Below, piece by piece: positions 39,984-48,466 of a stretch of DNA of 64,000 nucleotides. Positions within the stretch are counted from its first letter, which is position 1. Every line of letters starts with the position of its first letter. This DNA is from Halogeometricum rufum (GTDB lineage Archaea > Halobacteriota > Halobacteria > Halobacteriales > Haloferacaceae): assembly GCF_900112175.1 (NCBI RefSeq), contig NZ_FOYT01000002.1:868001-932000 (forward strand), in the 5' to 3' direction. Below the pieces are notes generated by a model. It was not told where the DNA came from and ran no database searches. It was given only the letters and a program-made list of their open reading frames with translations. The translations under genes and the position numbers were made by a program.

Positions 39984-41258
39984 ATGAGTCGGACCATCCG
40001 AACCTTCGAGGCCACGATTACGAACCAGCGACAGGTTCGTGACGACCTCGACCAACTCGGATGGGCCGCCTCAAAACTCTGGAACGTCAGTCGCTACTAC
40101 GCACAAGAACAGTGGGACGAAACGGGCGAGATTCCCGATGACGGGAAACTCAAAGCCGAACTCAAAAGCCACGAACGCTATACGGACTTACATTCTCAGT
40201 CCAGTCAGCGCGTTCTCGAAGAACTCGCTGAAGCGTTCAACGGTTGGTACGGCAAGCGTCGGAACGGCGACGACCGTGCCCGACCGCCCGGCTACCGCAA
40301 AAACGGAGACTCCCACCCGCGTTCAACTGTGTCGTTCAAAGCGGCTGGCTTCAAGCACGATGCACAGTTCACCCGTGTTCGTCTCTCAAAAGGTCGCAAC
40401 CTCAAAGAACACCGTTCGGACTTCATTCTGTGCGAGTACCAGACTCGCCCGGATGTTGACCTGACCGAGTGGGATATTCAACAGGTTCGTGCCGTCTACA
40501 AACGAGACGAGTGGCGACTCCAGTTCGTCTGTCGCACCACCATCGACCCGGAACCGCCGGGCAATGGGGTCGCTGGTGTTGACCTCGGGATTTGCAACTT
40601 CGCCGCCGTCTCGTTCGGTGGCGAATCGGTATTGTATCCCGGCGGCGCACTCAAAGAGGACGAATACTACTTCACGAAGAAGAAGGCTAAGTGCGATGAT
40701 TCTTCGTCCCGAGAGGCGATTCGGCTTGACCGGAAGCGGACGGGTCGCCGGACGCACTTCTTGCACGCACTCTCGAAAGCAATCGTAGAGGAGTGCGTCG
40801 AACGAGGTGTCGGGACGCTTGTCGTTGGCGACCTCGGCGGCATCCGAGATGATGACGAGAACGGCGAAGCTCGGAATTGGGGCGACCACGGCAATCTCGA
40901 CTTGCATGGGTGGGCGTTCGACCGATTCACGACGCTACTCGACTACAAGGCTGAATCGGAAGGCATCGACGTGGAATCGGTTTCGGAACGCAACACGTCG
41001 AAGTCGTGTTCGTCGTGTGGTCGCACCGACGACAATCAGCGAGTTGAACGCGGGTTGTACGTGTGTGAGAAGTGCGACACGGTTGCGAACGCGGACGTGA
41101 ACGGCGCGGAGAACATTCGACAAAAGGTACTCCCGAGTCTCGCCACGGATGGCGGCGATAGGGATAACGGCTGGTTGGCACAGCCAGCGGTTCACCTGTT
41201 CGACCGTAGTGAGGGTCGTTTCGCTCCACGAGAACAGGTCGTGAACCGCGAACCGTAA
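39984..41258 (+). CDS. tnpB: TnpB, element 2, with an unusual RuvC-II
   Basis: 424 residues. RuvC-I Asp is in GVDLGICNFAAV, the zinc ribbon is CSSCGRTDDNQRVERGLYVC ...EKCD and RuvC-III Asp is in ADVNGAENI. The RuvC-II position reads TLVVGDLGGIRDDDENG, where most relatives have VVEDL: the Glu is Gly here. The next Glu is in DDDENGEARNWG. This subfamily may use a relocated acidic residue (such rearrangements are known), or the nuclease may be inactive. N-terminus MSRTIRTFEATITNQRQVRD and a typical long helical domain are intact. Confidence 0.85.
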   Translation: MSRTIRTFEATITNQRQVRDDLDQLGWAASKLWNVSRYYAQEQWDETGEIPDDGKLKAELKSHERYTDLHSQSSQRVLEELAEAFNGWYGKRRNGDDRARPPGYRKNGDSHPRSTVSFKAAGFKHDAQFTRVRLSKGRNLKEHRSDFILCEYQTRPDVDLTEWDIQQVRAVYKRDEWRLQFVCRTTIDPEPPGNGVAGVDLGICNFAAVSFGGESVLYPGGALKEDEYYFTKKKAKCDDSSSREAIRLDRKRTGRRTHFLHALSKAIVEECVERGVGTLVVGDLGGIRDDDENGEARNWGDHGNLDLHGWAFDRFTTLLDYKAESEGIDVESVSERNTSKSCSSCGRTDDNQRVERGLYVCEKCDTVANADVNGAENIRQKVLPSLATDGGDRDNGWLAQPAVHLFDRSEGRFAPREQVVNREP

Positions 41259-41309
41259 TATCCCAACGCGGTCGGGAATCCTCGCCCTTTAGCGCGGGGA
41301 GGATGTCAA
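41200..41309 (+). ncRNA. Predicted omega-RNA 3' scaffold of tnpB 2
   Basis: Hairpin TCCTCGCCC / GGGGAGGA (41279-41304) lies about 20 nt after the tnpB stop and ends before GTCAA. By analogy with known TnpB loci the guide would be the first bases after the right end (from about 41310). The 5' limit is not visible. Confidence 0.4.
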
Positions 41310-41402
41310 ACGGCCTCACGAGACGCTGCGAGGGGTCGAGACGCGTCACCGAGAGTCGTGGACCGTGAGACGCTTTTGTCGCTGGAACCCCTACCGACGC
41401 GT

Positions 41403-41783
41403 ATGACAGACTCGCAGACCGACGCGGCGGCGGCAGCGAGCGACGAACTGGCCCGGCGCGTCGTCGTCTCCCACCCCGACGAACTCAGCGCGTGGGCGCG
41501 CGACCAACTGGAGACGGAGCGGTTCCGCATCTACCTCCGACGGGTGCTGGACGACCTGACGCCCGGCCACACGTGGGAGGAGTTCGTGGACGTGGGTTGT
41601 TGCGGACGCTCGCTGGACGTCCCCCTCCGCATCGAGTCCGTCGACGGCCCCGAGCGCATGGGCCCGGACACCGAAATCGAGTACGCGTCCCGGGAGACGG
41701 AGGACGGCGAGATGGCCGGCGGGTGGCAGGTACAGAGCGAGGCGGGGCCGAACGCGACCACCGGAAAGGCGCGGGACGAGTAG
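41403..41783 (+). CDS. Conserved haloarchaeal protein, unknown function
   Basis: 126 residues from the ATG at 41403 (a T-rich box cttttgtc about 27 nt upstream, so leaderless). An Ala-rich start precedes ARRVVVSHPDELSAWARDQL, ETERFRIYLRRVLDDLTPGH, TWEEFVDVGCCGRSLDVPLR and IESVDGPERMGPDTEIEYAS. A Cys-Cys pair (GCCGRS) is a notable feature. No membrane segment and no named domain are visible. It follows TnpB element 2 and looks native. Confidence 0.65.
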   Translation: MTDSQTDAAAAASDELARRVVVSHPDELSAWARDQLETERFRIYLRRVLDDLTPGHTWEEFVDVGCCGRSLDVPLRIESVDGPERMGPDTEIEYASRETEDGEMAGGWQVQSEAGPNATTGKARDE

Positions 41784-41926
41784 CGAGAACGGGAGCGACG
41801 AGACGATAGCAGCGGGAGGGTCCGACGAGACGAGGACGACGAGGCAGACGGAGCGGTGACCACGGACGGCAGCGGGGTCGTTAACGAGTCGATTCGTTTA
41901 CAGTATCGGCCAGAGACCGTCCGCGT

Positions 41927-42844
41927 ATGAGTCGCCCTCCGCCGACGAGCGTCCTCCTCCCCACGGTTCGGTGGACGGACGCCTGCGACGACGTGGCGGC
42001 GCAACTCCGCCCCGAGGACGAACTGCTCGTGGTCTGCGACGGCGACGACGACCCGGTGGCCGCCCGCGCGGACGAACTCCCGGACGGCGTCAGACTGGTC
42101 CGCGCGGGCGACCCCGAGCGCTGTTCGGGCAAGGCCAACGCCGTCGCGGCCGGGATGGACGCCGCATCCAACGACCGAATCGTCTGGACCGACGACGACT
42201 TCCACCACCCGCCGGACTGGCTGTCGACCCTCCACGCCGACTACGAACGCCACGGCCCGGTGAGCGAGGTGCCGTTCTTCGTCGGCCGCGACCCGCTCTC
42301 GGTGCTGGTGGAACCGCTGTACGCCCTCGGCGGGACGCTCGGCACCCACGCGGGCGACAAGGCGTGGGCCGGCGCGGCGCTGTTCGAGCGCGACGATTTG
42401 GACGCGGACGCCTTCCTGTCGGAACTCCGCCTGACGGTGAGCGACGACGGCCTGCTCTCCGAACACCTCGACGCCACGTCGCTCCGGCGGACGCGGCGCG
42501 TCCCGGTGGGCGGGAGCGTCCGGGAGTCGCTGGAGCGGCACGTCCGCTTCTCGAAGATAGTGTACCGGCACGAACCGCGCGACATGGCGGTCCTGCTCGC
42601 CGTCGGCGCGGCGCTGACGCTCGCCGGCGCGCTTTTTCCGGGACCGGTGGCCGTCCTCGCGACGCTGCTGACGGCGTTCGTCTACGCGTACTTCGGCGTG
42701 GGCCGGTGGACCGTCCTCCTGGCGTACCCCGCGATGATGCTGCAGGTACCGCTGTTCGCGTACGGGTTGGCCCGCCGCACCTTCGTCTGGGGCGGGCGAC
42801 GCTACCGCTGGCCGAGCAAGTTCGACGTGCGCGTGGTCGAGTAG
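41927..42844 (+). CDS. Membrane glycosyltransferase, family 2-like
   Basis: 305 residues. The GT-A domain has VLLPTVRWTDACDDVAAQLR, LLVVCDGDDDP and VWTDDDFHHPPDWLSTL, where the DDD is the metal-binding DxD. EHLDATSLRRTRRVP and HVRFSKIVYRHEPRD resemble the Q/RxxRW-type end of ceramide glucosyltransferase-like enzymes, although the exact QxxRW is not kept. Two or three membrane helices close the protein (VLLAVGAALTLAGALFPGPV; LLAYPAMMLQVPLFAYGL). The acceptor is unknown. A box gtttacagt about 27 nt before the ATG supports a leaderless start. Confidence 0.78.
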   Translation: MSRPPPTSVLLPTVRWTDACDDVAAQLRPEDELLVVCDGDDDPVAARADELPDGVRLVRAGDPERCSGKANAVAAGMDAASNDRIVWTDDDFHHPPDWLSTLHADYERHGPVSEVPFFVGRDPLSVLVEPLYALGGTLGTHAGDKAWAGAALFERDDLDADAFLSELRLTVSDDGLLSEHLDATSLRRTRRVPVGGSVRESLERHVRFSKIVYRHEPRDMAVLLAVGAALTLAGALFPGPVAVLATLLTAFVYAYFGVGRWTVLLAYPAMMLQVPLFAYGLARRTFVWGGRRYRWPSKFDVRVVE

Positions 42845-42861
42845 CGAGGAGAGAGAACGTC

Positions 42862-43338
42862 TCAGGGCATGTACCGGACGGCGACAACGCCGGGGGCGGC
42901 CCGAATCTCGACGCGGTTCACGCCGAGGCGGGCGGCCCGCGACAGCGTGTTCTCCTCGTCGTCGGCCACGTCGGCGACGGCCTGTTCCGTCTCCTCCTCG
43001 GGGACGGTGATGACGTGAATCTCGCCCGTCCCCGCGCGCTCTCGCCGCGTCAACTCGCCGACGGGTTGGTCGGCGGCGATGTCGCGGGAGTCGGCCGTCG
43101 GCGACTCGTCGGACAGTTCGACGGTGACGCCCCACCGCGACTCGATGTCGACCAGTCGGTACGTCACGTCCATCGGCGGGTCGGGGGCGACGACGCCCCG
43201 CACGGCGTCGTGACGTTCGACGCCGGGGTTCGACGACAGCGTGTGCACCTGCCCGCTCTCGACGTTCTTCAGCACCGCCGAGTCCTCGTCGGCGGCGGTC
43301 ACGAGAAACGTCCCTTCGACGCGTTCGTCCTCGGTCAT
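42862..43338 (-). CDS. DUF5812-like haloarchaeal protein
   Basis: 158 residues, soluble and acidic. N-part: GTFLVTAADEDSAVLKNVES, GQVHTLSSNPGVERHDAVRG, a beta-rich OB-like stretch; then DVTYRLVDIESRWGVTVELS. C-part: GTGEIHVITVPEEETEQAVA, DVADDEENTLSRAARLGVNR, VEIRAAPGVVAVRYMP. The layout fits the haloarchaeal DUF5812 family. Function unknown. It diverges from the GNAT gene. Confidence 0.65.
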   Translation of the reverse strand: MTEDERVEGTFLVTAADEDSAVLKNVESGQVHTLSSNPGVERHDAVRGVVAPDPPMDVTYRLVDIESRWGVTVELSDESPTADSRDIAADQPVGELTRRERAGTGEIHVITVPEEETEQAVADVADDEENTLSRAARLGVNRVEIRAAPGVVAVRYMP

Positions 43339-43421
43339 CGCCGGCGAGTACGCCGCGGGCCCTCTTGCCGGTTTCGTCCCCGTCCCGAGCAGTTAATGGG
43401 AGCGACGTGGACGCCTCCGAC

Positions 43422-44000
43422 ATGCCCGCGCTGTGGCGACTGACCCGAACGGACGGCGCCCGACGACTGTACGAGGCGCTGAAGCGCGTCGGCGTCACGG
43501 GGACGCGGATGTACCAGTACGTCGCGGACCCGCGCGACGACGCCGGGGCCGACGCCGACGTCGACGGCGTCACCTTCGAGACGCGGACGCGCGAGGAGGT
43601 GGACGGCGAGTACGAGGCGTTCGCGGAACTCCTGCCGGACGAACGGGTGCTGTGCGCCGTCTCCGAGGGCCGAATCGTCGGCTACCTGTTCGTGAGTCTG
43701 GACGCCCGCCACCACCTCCACCCCCTGGAGGAGACGGTCCGATTCGACGGCGGCTACGTCCGCCGGGTGTTCGTCCACCCGGACCACCGCAACCGCGGCA
43801 TCGCCACCGCGTTGGTGTCGCGGGCGCGGGAGTGGGCGCGGGAACGCGACGCCGACGCCGTCCACGCCCTCGTCGCCCTCGACAACCGGCCCTCTCGGTG
43901 GACGTTCGAGGCCAACGGCTTCGAACCCCGCCACGAACACGTCTACTACCGGCTGTTCGGTCTCACCCACCGGTCGATAGAGCGGTTGGAACCCGAATAG
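43422..44000 (+). CDS. GNAT family N-acetyltransferase
   Basis: 192 residues from the ATG at 43422; gttaatg about 27 nt upstream fixes it as leaderless. The longer frame from 43365 reads through the promoter. The acetyl-CoA motif is VRRVFVHPDHRNRGIATALV (R-x-x-G-I-A), followed by SRAREWARERDADAVHALVA and the C-terminal EANGFEPRHEHVYYRL. The N-terminal 80 residues include an unusual MPALWRLTRTDGARRLYEAL helix. The substrate is not predicted. Confidence 0.85.
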   Translation: MPALWRLTRTDGARRLYEALKRVGVTGTRMYQYVADPRDDAGADADVDGVTFETRTREEVDGEYEAFAELLPDERVLCAVSEGRIVGYLFVSLDARHHLHPLEETVRFDGGYVRRVFVHPDHRNRGIATALVSRAREWARERDADAVHALVALDNRPSRWTFEANGFEPRHEHVYYRLFGLTHRSIERLEPE

Positions 44001-44027
44001 AGCGATGGGGAGCGCTCGGTGTGTATA

Positions 44028-44069
44028 TAGATTTGTTTTTATTATATACTTTGGAGCGTAATTTTATAC
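44028..44069 (+). promoter_or_regulatory. AT-rich terminator/promoter region
   Basis: tttgtttttattat (44030-44043) after the GNAT gene is a likely T-tract end. taattttatac (44059-44069) is a TATA box centred near 44066, which predicts transcription about 10 nt before the ATG of the phosphatidyltransferase (44102). Confidence 0.55.
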
Positions 44070-44101
44070 TTCTTCGGCCGAGTGGTGCGGGTAGAGCCAC
44101 G

Positions 44102-44800
44102 ATGTCAAACGAAGGCCGGTCAGCGCGCGGCGGGTGGACCGAACGACTCGACAGGCGGGCGCGGCGGGTGGTGGCGTCGTCGACCGGCGACAACATGGTT
44201 CGGCGACTCACCGTCGCCGACTGGCTGAGTCTCGCCGCCCTGTTCTGGGCGTGGGTCGGCGCGGTGCTGTTCGTCCAGGGCGAGGTGAACTGGGGCATCG
44301 TCGCCGTCCTCGTCGGGTTCGTCTTCGACAAACTCGACGGCTACTACGCCCGCGAACACGGGACGCCGTCGGCGTTCGGCCGGCAGATAGACTCCTTCAT
44401 CGACATCTTCACCTACCTCGTCTCCGCCGCCCTCCTCTACCACGTCGTCATGCGCCCGCACTGGGTCGCGAGCGCCGTCGTCGGCTTCGTCGTCCTCATG
44501 TTCGGCGGTCTGCGCCTGATTCGCCACAACGACGAGGGCTTCGTCGGCGACGGCGACACGAGATACTACCACGGGACGACGGTGGTCCACACCCACCTCG
44601 TCGTCCTCGCGAACTACTTCGTACTGCAGTTCGTTCCGCCGTGGAACGGCTGGCTCGCCGGCCTCTCCATCGTCGCCGTCTGCCCGCTGATGACCTCCGA
44701 GTACAGGGCGCCGAAGACCGACGACGCCCACCTCCTCGTCGCTCTCGGCGGCGCCGTCACCGTCGCGCTCTGTCTCGCCATCGAGTTCGGCGTCGTATGA
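44102..44800 (+). CDS. CDP-alcohol phosphatidyltransferase
   Basis: 232 residues with about six membrane segments. The motif D-G-x2-A-R-x8-G-x3-D-x3-D is complete: DGYYAREHGTPSAFGRQIDSFID (split: DGYYAREHGTPSAFG and RQIDSFID). The later stretch RHNDEGFVGDGDTRYYHGTT resembles phosphatidylserine/archaetidylserine synthases rather than phosphatidylglycerol-type enzymes. It moves a phosphoalcohol head onto CDP-activated archaeal lipid. ATGA overlap with the TVP38 gene (44797-44800) makes one transcript. Confidence 0.87.
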   Translation: MSNEGRSARGGWTERLDRRARRVVASSTGDNMVRRLTVADWLSLAALFWAWVGAVLFVQGEVNWGIVAVLVGFVFDKLDGYYAREHGTPSAFGRQIDSFIDIFTYLVSAALLYHVVMRPHWVASAVVGFVVLMFGGLRLIRHNDEGFVGDGDTRYYHGTTVVHTHLVVLANYFVLQFVPPWNGWLAGLSIVAVCPLMTSEYRAPKTDDAHLLVALGGAVTVALCLAIEFGVV

Positions 44801-45492
44801 GACTGTTCGCGTCCGCGGCGGCGCGGCGGAGCGCCCTCCGTGGACTCGGACTCCTCGCGCTCTGTCTCCTCCTCGGCGGCGTCGCCGTCCGCGCGTACGC
44901 GCCGTTCGTCCTCGACCCCGCGTGGGTTCGCGCGACGGTGGGCGGACTCGGCCCGTACGCCGCCCCCGCGTTCGTCCTCGTGCAGGCGGCGCAGGTGATA
45001 GTCGCGCCGATTCCGGGGCAGACGCTCGGCGTCGTCGGCGGCTACCTGTTCGGCGTCGTCGCCGGGACGGCGTACAGCATGCTCGGCGTCCTCCTCGGGA
45101 GCGCCGCCGTCTTCCTCCTCGCGCGGCGGTACGGACGGCCGTTCGTCGAACGCGTCGTGGCCGCCGACGCCCTCGACCGGTTCGACTCCTTCGCGGCCGA
45201 CCACGGCGTCGTCGGCCTGTTCGTCGTCTTCCTGCTCCCGACGTTCCCGGACGACGCCATCTGCGCGCTGGCGGGACTGACGACGCTCCGCTTCCGGACG
45301 TTCGTCGCCCTCGTCGCCGTCGGCCGCCTCCCCACCTTCGTCCTCGTCGCCCTCGTCGGCGACGGGGTCGCCGCGGGACGGACGACGACGGCTCTCGGCG
45401 CTCTCGCCGCCGTCGCCCTCCTCTCCGCGGCCGTCTACGTCGCTCGCGACCGGTTCGGCTCGGCGGGGTCGGTGGCGGACGACGCCGGCTGA
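44797..45492 (+). CDS. TVP38/TMEM64 (VTT domain) membrane protein
   Basis: 231 residues, six membrane segments. The VTT (SNARE-associated, DedA-related) domain is clear: VIVAPIPGQTLGVVGGYLFG, VVAGTAYSMLGVLLGSAAVF, LLARRYGRPFVERVVAAD, then HGVVGLFVVFLLPTFPDDAI. The F-P-D-D motif replaces the usual R...G pattern of DedA. Family members are linked to lipid/undecaprenyl phosphate movement. Coupling to a phosphatidyltransferase by 4-nt overlap fits a membrane-lipid role, as inference. Confidence 0.82.
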   Translation: MRLFASAAARRSALRGLGLLALCLLLGGVAVRAYAPFVLDPAWVRATVGGLGPYAAPAFVLVQAAQVIVAPIPGQTLGVVGGYLFGVVAGTAYSMLGVLLGSAAVFLLARRYGRPFVERVVAADALDRFDSFAADHGVVGLFVVFLLPTFPDDAICALAGLTTLRFRTFVALVAVGRLPTFVLVALVGDGVAAGRTTTALGALAAVALLSAAVYVARDRFGSAGSVADDAG

Positions 45493-45498
45493 CCGCGC

Positions 45499-46032
45499 TC
45501 AGCCGAACAATCTGTGCGCGGCGGCGACGAGGAGCGCACCCGCCAGCGGAACCGTCCACGACAGCGCCTGCGGAATCGCGTACAGCAGCGATATCAGGGG
45601 CGCGAACGGACCGGACGCCGCCGGCCGCGTCACCGTCTCGCCGTCGAGGACGAACGTCTCGGGCATCGACGCGACCACCCCGAGATACAGCGACAGGAGG
45701 AACAGGTAGCCCGCGACGGCGAGGGCGGGTTCGTAGCGCGGCGACGACTCGATGCCGCGGCGGTGCCGCCGGGCCACCGCGAGCGTCGGCGCCACCGCCG
45801 GGAGGACGACGAGCAGACCGACGACGATGTAGAACGCCCGCGAGAGCGTCAGCGACCCGCCCTGCACCGACGCCGTCTGTCCGATGAGGACGACGAGGGC
45901 GATGACGACGAAAATGGAGATGAGCGCGACGGCGAGCCCGCTACACACGACGTACGACTTGAACAGGAGCGACCGACTGCGGCGGAAGGCGTACGGGAAC
46001 GCCCCGAAGACGCCGTTGTAACCCGATGCCAT
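45499..46032 (-). CDS. Conserved haloarchaeal membrane protein
   Basis: 177 residues from the ATG at 46032 (the frame continues upstream as a Pro/Arg-rich read-through). Four membrane segments: about 20-44 (FKSYVVCSGLAVALISIFVV), 58-80 (AFYIVVGLLVVLPAVAPTLA), 100-117 (AVAGYLFLLSLYLGVVAS) and 143-172 (LISLLYAIPQALSWTVPLAG). An Arg-rich loop (RRHRRGIESSPRYEP) sits between spans 2 and 3. Function unknown. The stop is 6 nt from the TVP38 stop (convergent). Confidence 0.7.
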   Translation of the reverse strand: MASGYNGVFGAFPYAFRRSRSLLFKSYVVCSGLAVALISIFVVIALVVLIGQTASVQGGSLTLSRAFYIVVGLLVVLPAVAPTLAVARRHRRGIESSPRYEPALAVAGYLFLLSLYLGVVASMPETFVLDGETVTRPAASGPFAPLISLLYAIPQALSWTVPLAGALLVAAAHRLFG

Positions 46033-46170
46033 CGTCGGAGGTTGGGGCGGGTGACTCTTGAGCGAACCGGTCTCTGCTCGAAGGGCCGTCCGTCGGCGTG
46101 AGGGCGGGAACGGCGGCGGCCGCCCCACCGAGTACCCACCTTTTTCACCGCCGCCGTCGCCCGTTCAGGC

Positions 46171-47463
46171 ATGCGAGTTGACCTCGGCAACGCACTCTCG
46201 ACGACGCCCGGCGTCTCGGAGGCGTCGCTCGAACGGCTGGACGAACAGGTCGCCGCGGCGCACGAGACCATCGAAGCGGGCCGCGCCGACGCCGAACACG
46301 GGTACGCGGCGCTGAACCTCCCGGACACCGCCGACCCCGACGCGATTCGGGCCGCCGTCGAACCGTTCGACTCGCCCGACGCCGTCGTCACCGTCGGCAT
46401 CGGCGGGAGCGCACTCGGGGCGGCGACGCTCTCGGCCGGGCTCTCGGAACCGGACGACCCCGAGGCCTACTACCTCGACAACGTGGACCCCGAGCACGTG
46501 ACGCGCCTCCTCGACACCCTCTCGCTGTCGGACACCGTCGTCAACGTCGTCTCGCGCTCCGGCACGACGGCCGAGACGCTGGCGAACTTCCTCGTCGTCC
46601 GCGACGCGATGACCGACGCCGGCGTCGACTGGACCGAGCGCACGTTCGTCACGACGGGCGAGTCGGGCAACCTCCGCGGACTGGCCGAGAAGCACGACCT
46701 GCCGTCGCTCTCGGTTCCCGACGGCGTCCCCGGCCGGTTCTCCGCCCTCTCGACGGTGGGGCTCGCCGTCGCGGCGATTCAGGGCCACGACCTAGACGCG
46801 TTGCTCGCCGGCGCGCGCGACGAGGCGAGTCGCCTCTCGGGGTCGCTGTTCGAGTCGCCCGCGTACGCCTACGGGGCGGCGTCGTACGCCCTCGCCAACC
46901 GCGGCGCGCTGACGAACGCGATGATGCCGTACAGCGAGGACCTCGAGTACTTCGCCGAGTGGTTCGCGCAGTTGTGGGCCGAGAGCCTCGGGAAGGACGG
47001 ACTGGGCCAGACGCCCGCCCGCGCCCTCGGCGCGACGGACCAGCACTCGCAGCTCCAACTCTACCGCGCGGGACCGCGCGACAAACTCGTGACGCTCGTC
47101 CGCCCCACGGAGCGAGCCGACAGGGACATCCCCGAGACCGACCTGGAGGGTCTCAGCTATCTCGGCGGGTCGTCTCTCGGGGAACTCCTCGACGCCGAGT
47201 TCGAGGCGACGGAGGCGAGTCTGGCCGCCGTGGGCGTGCCGAACGTACGCGTCGAGATAGACGCGGTGGACGAACGCGGACTGGGCGAACTGCTGTACGG
47301 GATGGAGGCCGCGTGCGTCCTGTACGGCGAACTCGCCGGCGTCTCCACGTTCACGCAACCGGCCGTCGAGTGGGGCAAGCGCGCCGCGCGCGGACTGCTC
47401 GGCGGCGGCGACTTCGAGGAGGCCGACGCGGTGTCGGAGAAGACGCGTCTCGTCGTGGAGTAG
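46171..47463 (+). CDS. pgi: Glucose-6-phosphate isomerase
   Basis: 430 residues. It interconverts glucose 6-phosphate and fructose 6-phosphate. The SIS fold is intact: VTVGIGGSALGAATLS (phosphate loop), NVVSRSGTTAETLANF, then the second SIS half with GAASYALANRGALTNAM and the Gln/His block TDQHSQLQLYRAGPRD. Active-site Glu lies in AEWFAQLWAESLGKDG. The C-terminal QPAVEWGKRAARGLLGG matches family signature 2. A T-rich box at about 46141 fits leaderless start. Confidence 0.94.
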   Translation: MRVDLGNALSTTPGVSEASLERLDEQVAAAHETIEAGRADAEHGYAALNLPDTADPDAIRAAVEPFDSPDAVVTVGIGGSALGAATLSAGLSEPDDPEAYYLDNVDPEHVTRLLDTLSLSDTVVNVVSRSGTTAETLANFLVVRDAMTDAGVDWTERTFVTTGESGNLRGLAEKHDLPSLSVPDGVPGRFSALSTVGLAVAAIQGHDLDALLAGARDEASRLSGSLFESPAYAYGAASYALANRGALTNAMMPYSEDLEYFAEWFAQLWAESLGKDGLGQTPARALGATDQHSQLQLYRAGPRDKLVTLVRPTERADRDIPETDLEGLSYLGGSSLGELLDAEFEATEASLAAVGVPNVRVEIDAVDERGLGELLYGMEAACVLYGELAGVSTFTQPAVEWGKRAARGLLGGGDFEEADAVSEKTRLVVE

Positions 47464-47559
47464 TCGCCGCGCTCCGCGTCGAGGCTCCGCAGTCGGAGTC
47501 GAATCCGGTAGCGGGACCGGCATTCCTATCCGCCGTCGCGCCGTACCGCCGGCATCGAC

Positions 47560-48306
47560 ATGGCCTCCGACGTGTCCTCGTCTCCGTCCGACGGCCTGCC
47601 GGCCCCCGTCCGGGCGTTCGGCGGCGCCGCCGTCGTCGTCGTCCTCGCGCTCGTCTGCGCTTCCATCTTCCTCTCGCTCGGTGACGCGCTCTTCCGGAGC
47701 GTCGGCATCGAACGCGGGACTGCACTCTACACCGCCCTGCGGAGCGCCTCGCAGTTCGTCGGGTTCGGCGTCGCCGGCGCGGGGTACCTGACGGCCACCG
47801 ACCAGTGGGACCTGATACACCGCGGCCGCCCGACGCGGCGTGACCTCGGGTGGACCGCCGCCGGGTTCGGCGTCCTCCTCGCCTTCTACCTCGTCATCAG
47901 CGTCGGCATCACCGCGCTGGGTATCGACAGCGGACAGAGCGTCCTCGAACAGCAGATTCTGGACCAGCCCGTGCTGGGGCTCTACTACATTCCCGTGACG
48001 CTGCTCCTCGTCGCGCCGACGGAAGAACTCGTGTTCCGCGGCGCCGTGCAGGGGCTCCTGCGCCGGGAGTACGGCGTCCCGTTCGCCGTCGCGGGGTCGA
48101 GCGCGACGTTCGCGTCCATCCACTTCGCCTCGTTCACCGGCGAGGGCGCTCTGGTCTCGCTGACCGTCGTCCTCGTCCTCGGCGCCGTCCTCGGAGTCGT
48201 CTACGAACGGAGCGAGAACCTCCTCGTGCCCGTCGTCGCCCACGGCCTCTACAACGTCGTCCAGTTCGCGATGACGTACGCCGCGGCCGTGGGCGCACTC
48301 GGGTGA
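47560..48306 (+). CDS. CPBP family intramembrane metalloprotease (second copy)
   Basis: 248 residues with eight membrane segments. Motif 1 is EELVFRGAVQGLLRREYG, motif 2 is ATFASIHFASF, motif 3 is VPVVAHGLYNVVQF. A paralogue of 7809-8615, with the same order but only moderate similarity. It has a distinct outside loop (GIDSGQSVLEQQILDQPVLG). Substrate unknown. Confidence 0.86.
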   Translation: MASDVSSSPSDGLPAPVRAFGGAAVVVVLALVCASIFLSLGDALFRSVGIERGTALYTALRSASQFVGFGVAGAGYLTATDQWDLIHRGRPTRRDLGWTAAGFGVLLAFYLVISVGITALGIDSGQSVLEQQILDQPVLGLYYIPVTLLLVAPTEELVFRGAVQGLLRREYGVPFAVAGSSATFASIHFASFTGEGALVSLTVVLVLGAVLGVVYERSENLLVPVVAHGLYNVVQFAMTYAAAVGALG

Positions 48307-48466
48307 CCGGTCGCGACGCCGCGACGACCCGGCGGAGTCGCTCCGCTGTCCGTTCGGCGAGAGAGAGTCGATTCGAGAACGCGGCGGACGGCGCGTCGCC
48401 CCGGAGACGACGGACCGCCGTCGCGGAGCCGGGCCCGTCGGTCGGTAGAACGCCGGTTCGTGACCG

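Larger units (their letters stand above)
39942..41309 (+). mobile_element. IS1341-type element 2 (tnpB only)
   Basis: Approximate extent. The plus-strand tnpB (39984-41258) is followed by a right-end hairpin ATCCTCGCCC...GGGGAGGAT ending near GTCAA (41309). No Y1 transposase is present. The left end is not defined. The TnpB is of a different subfamily from element 1, so the two arrived separately. The two elements are head to head with the orphan scaffold between them. Confidence 0.65.
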
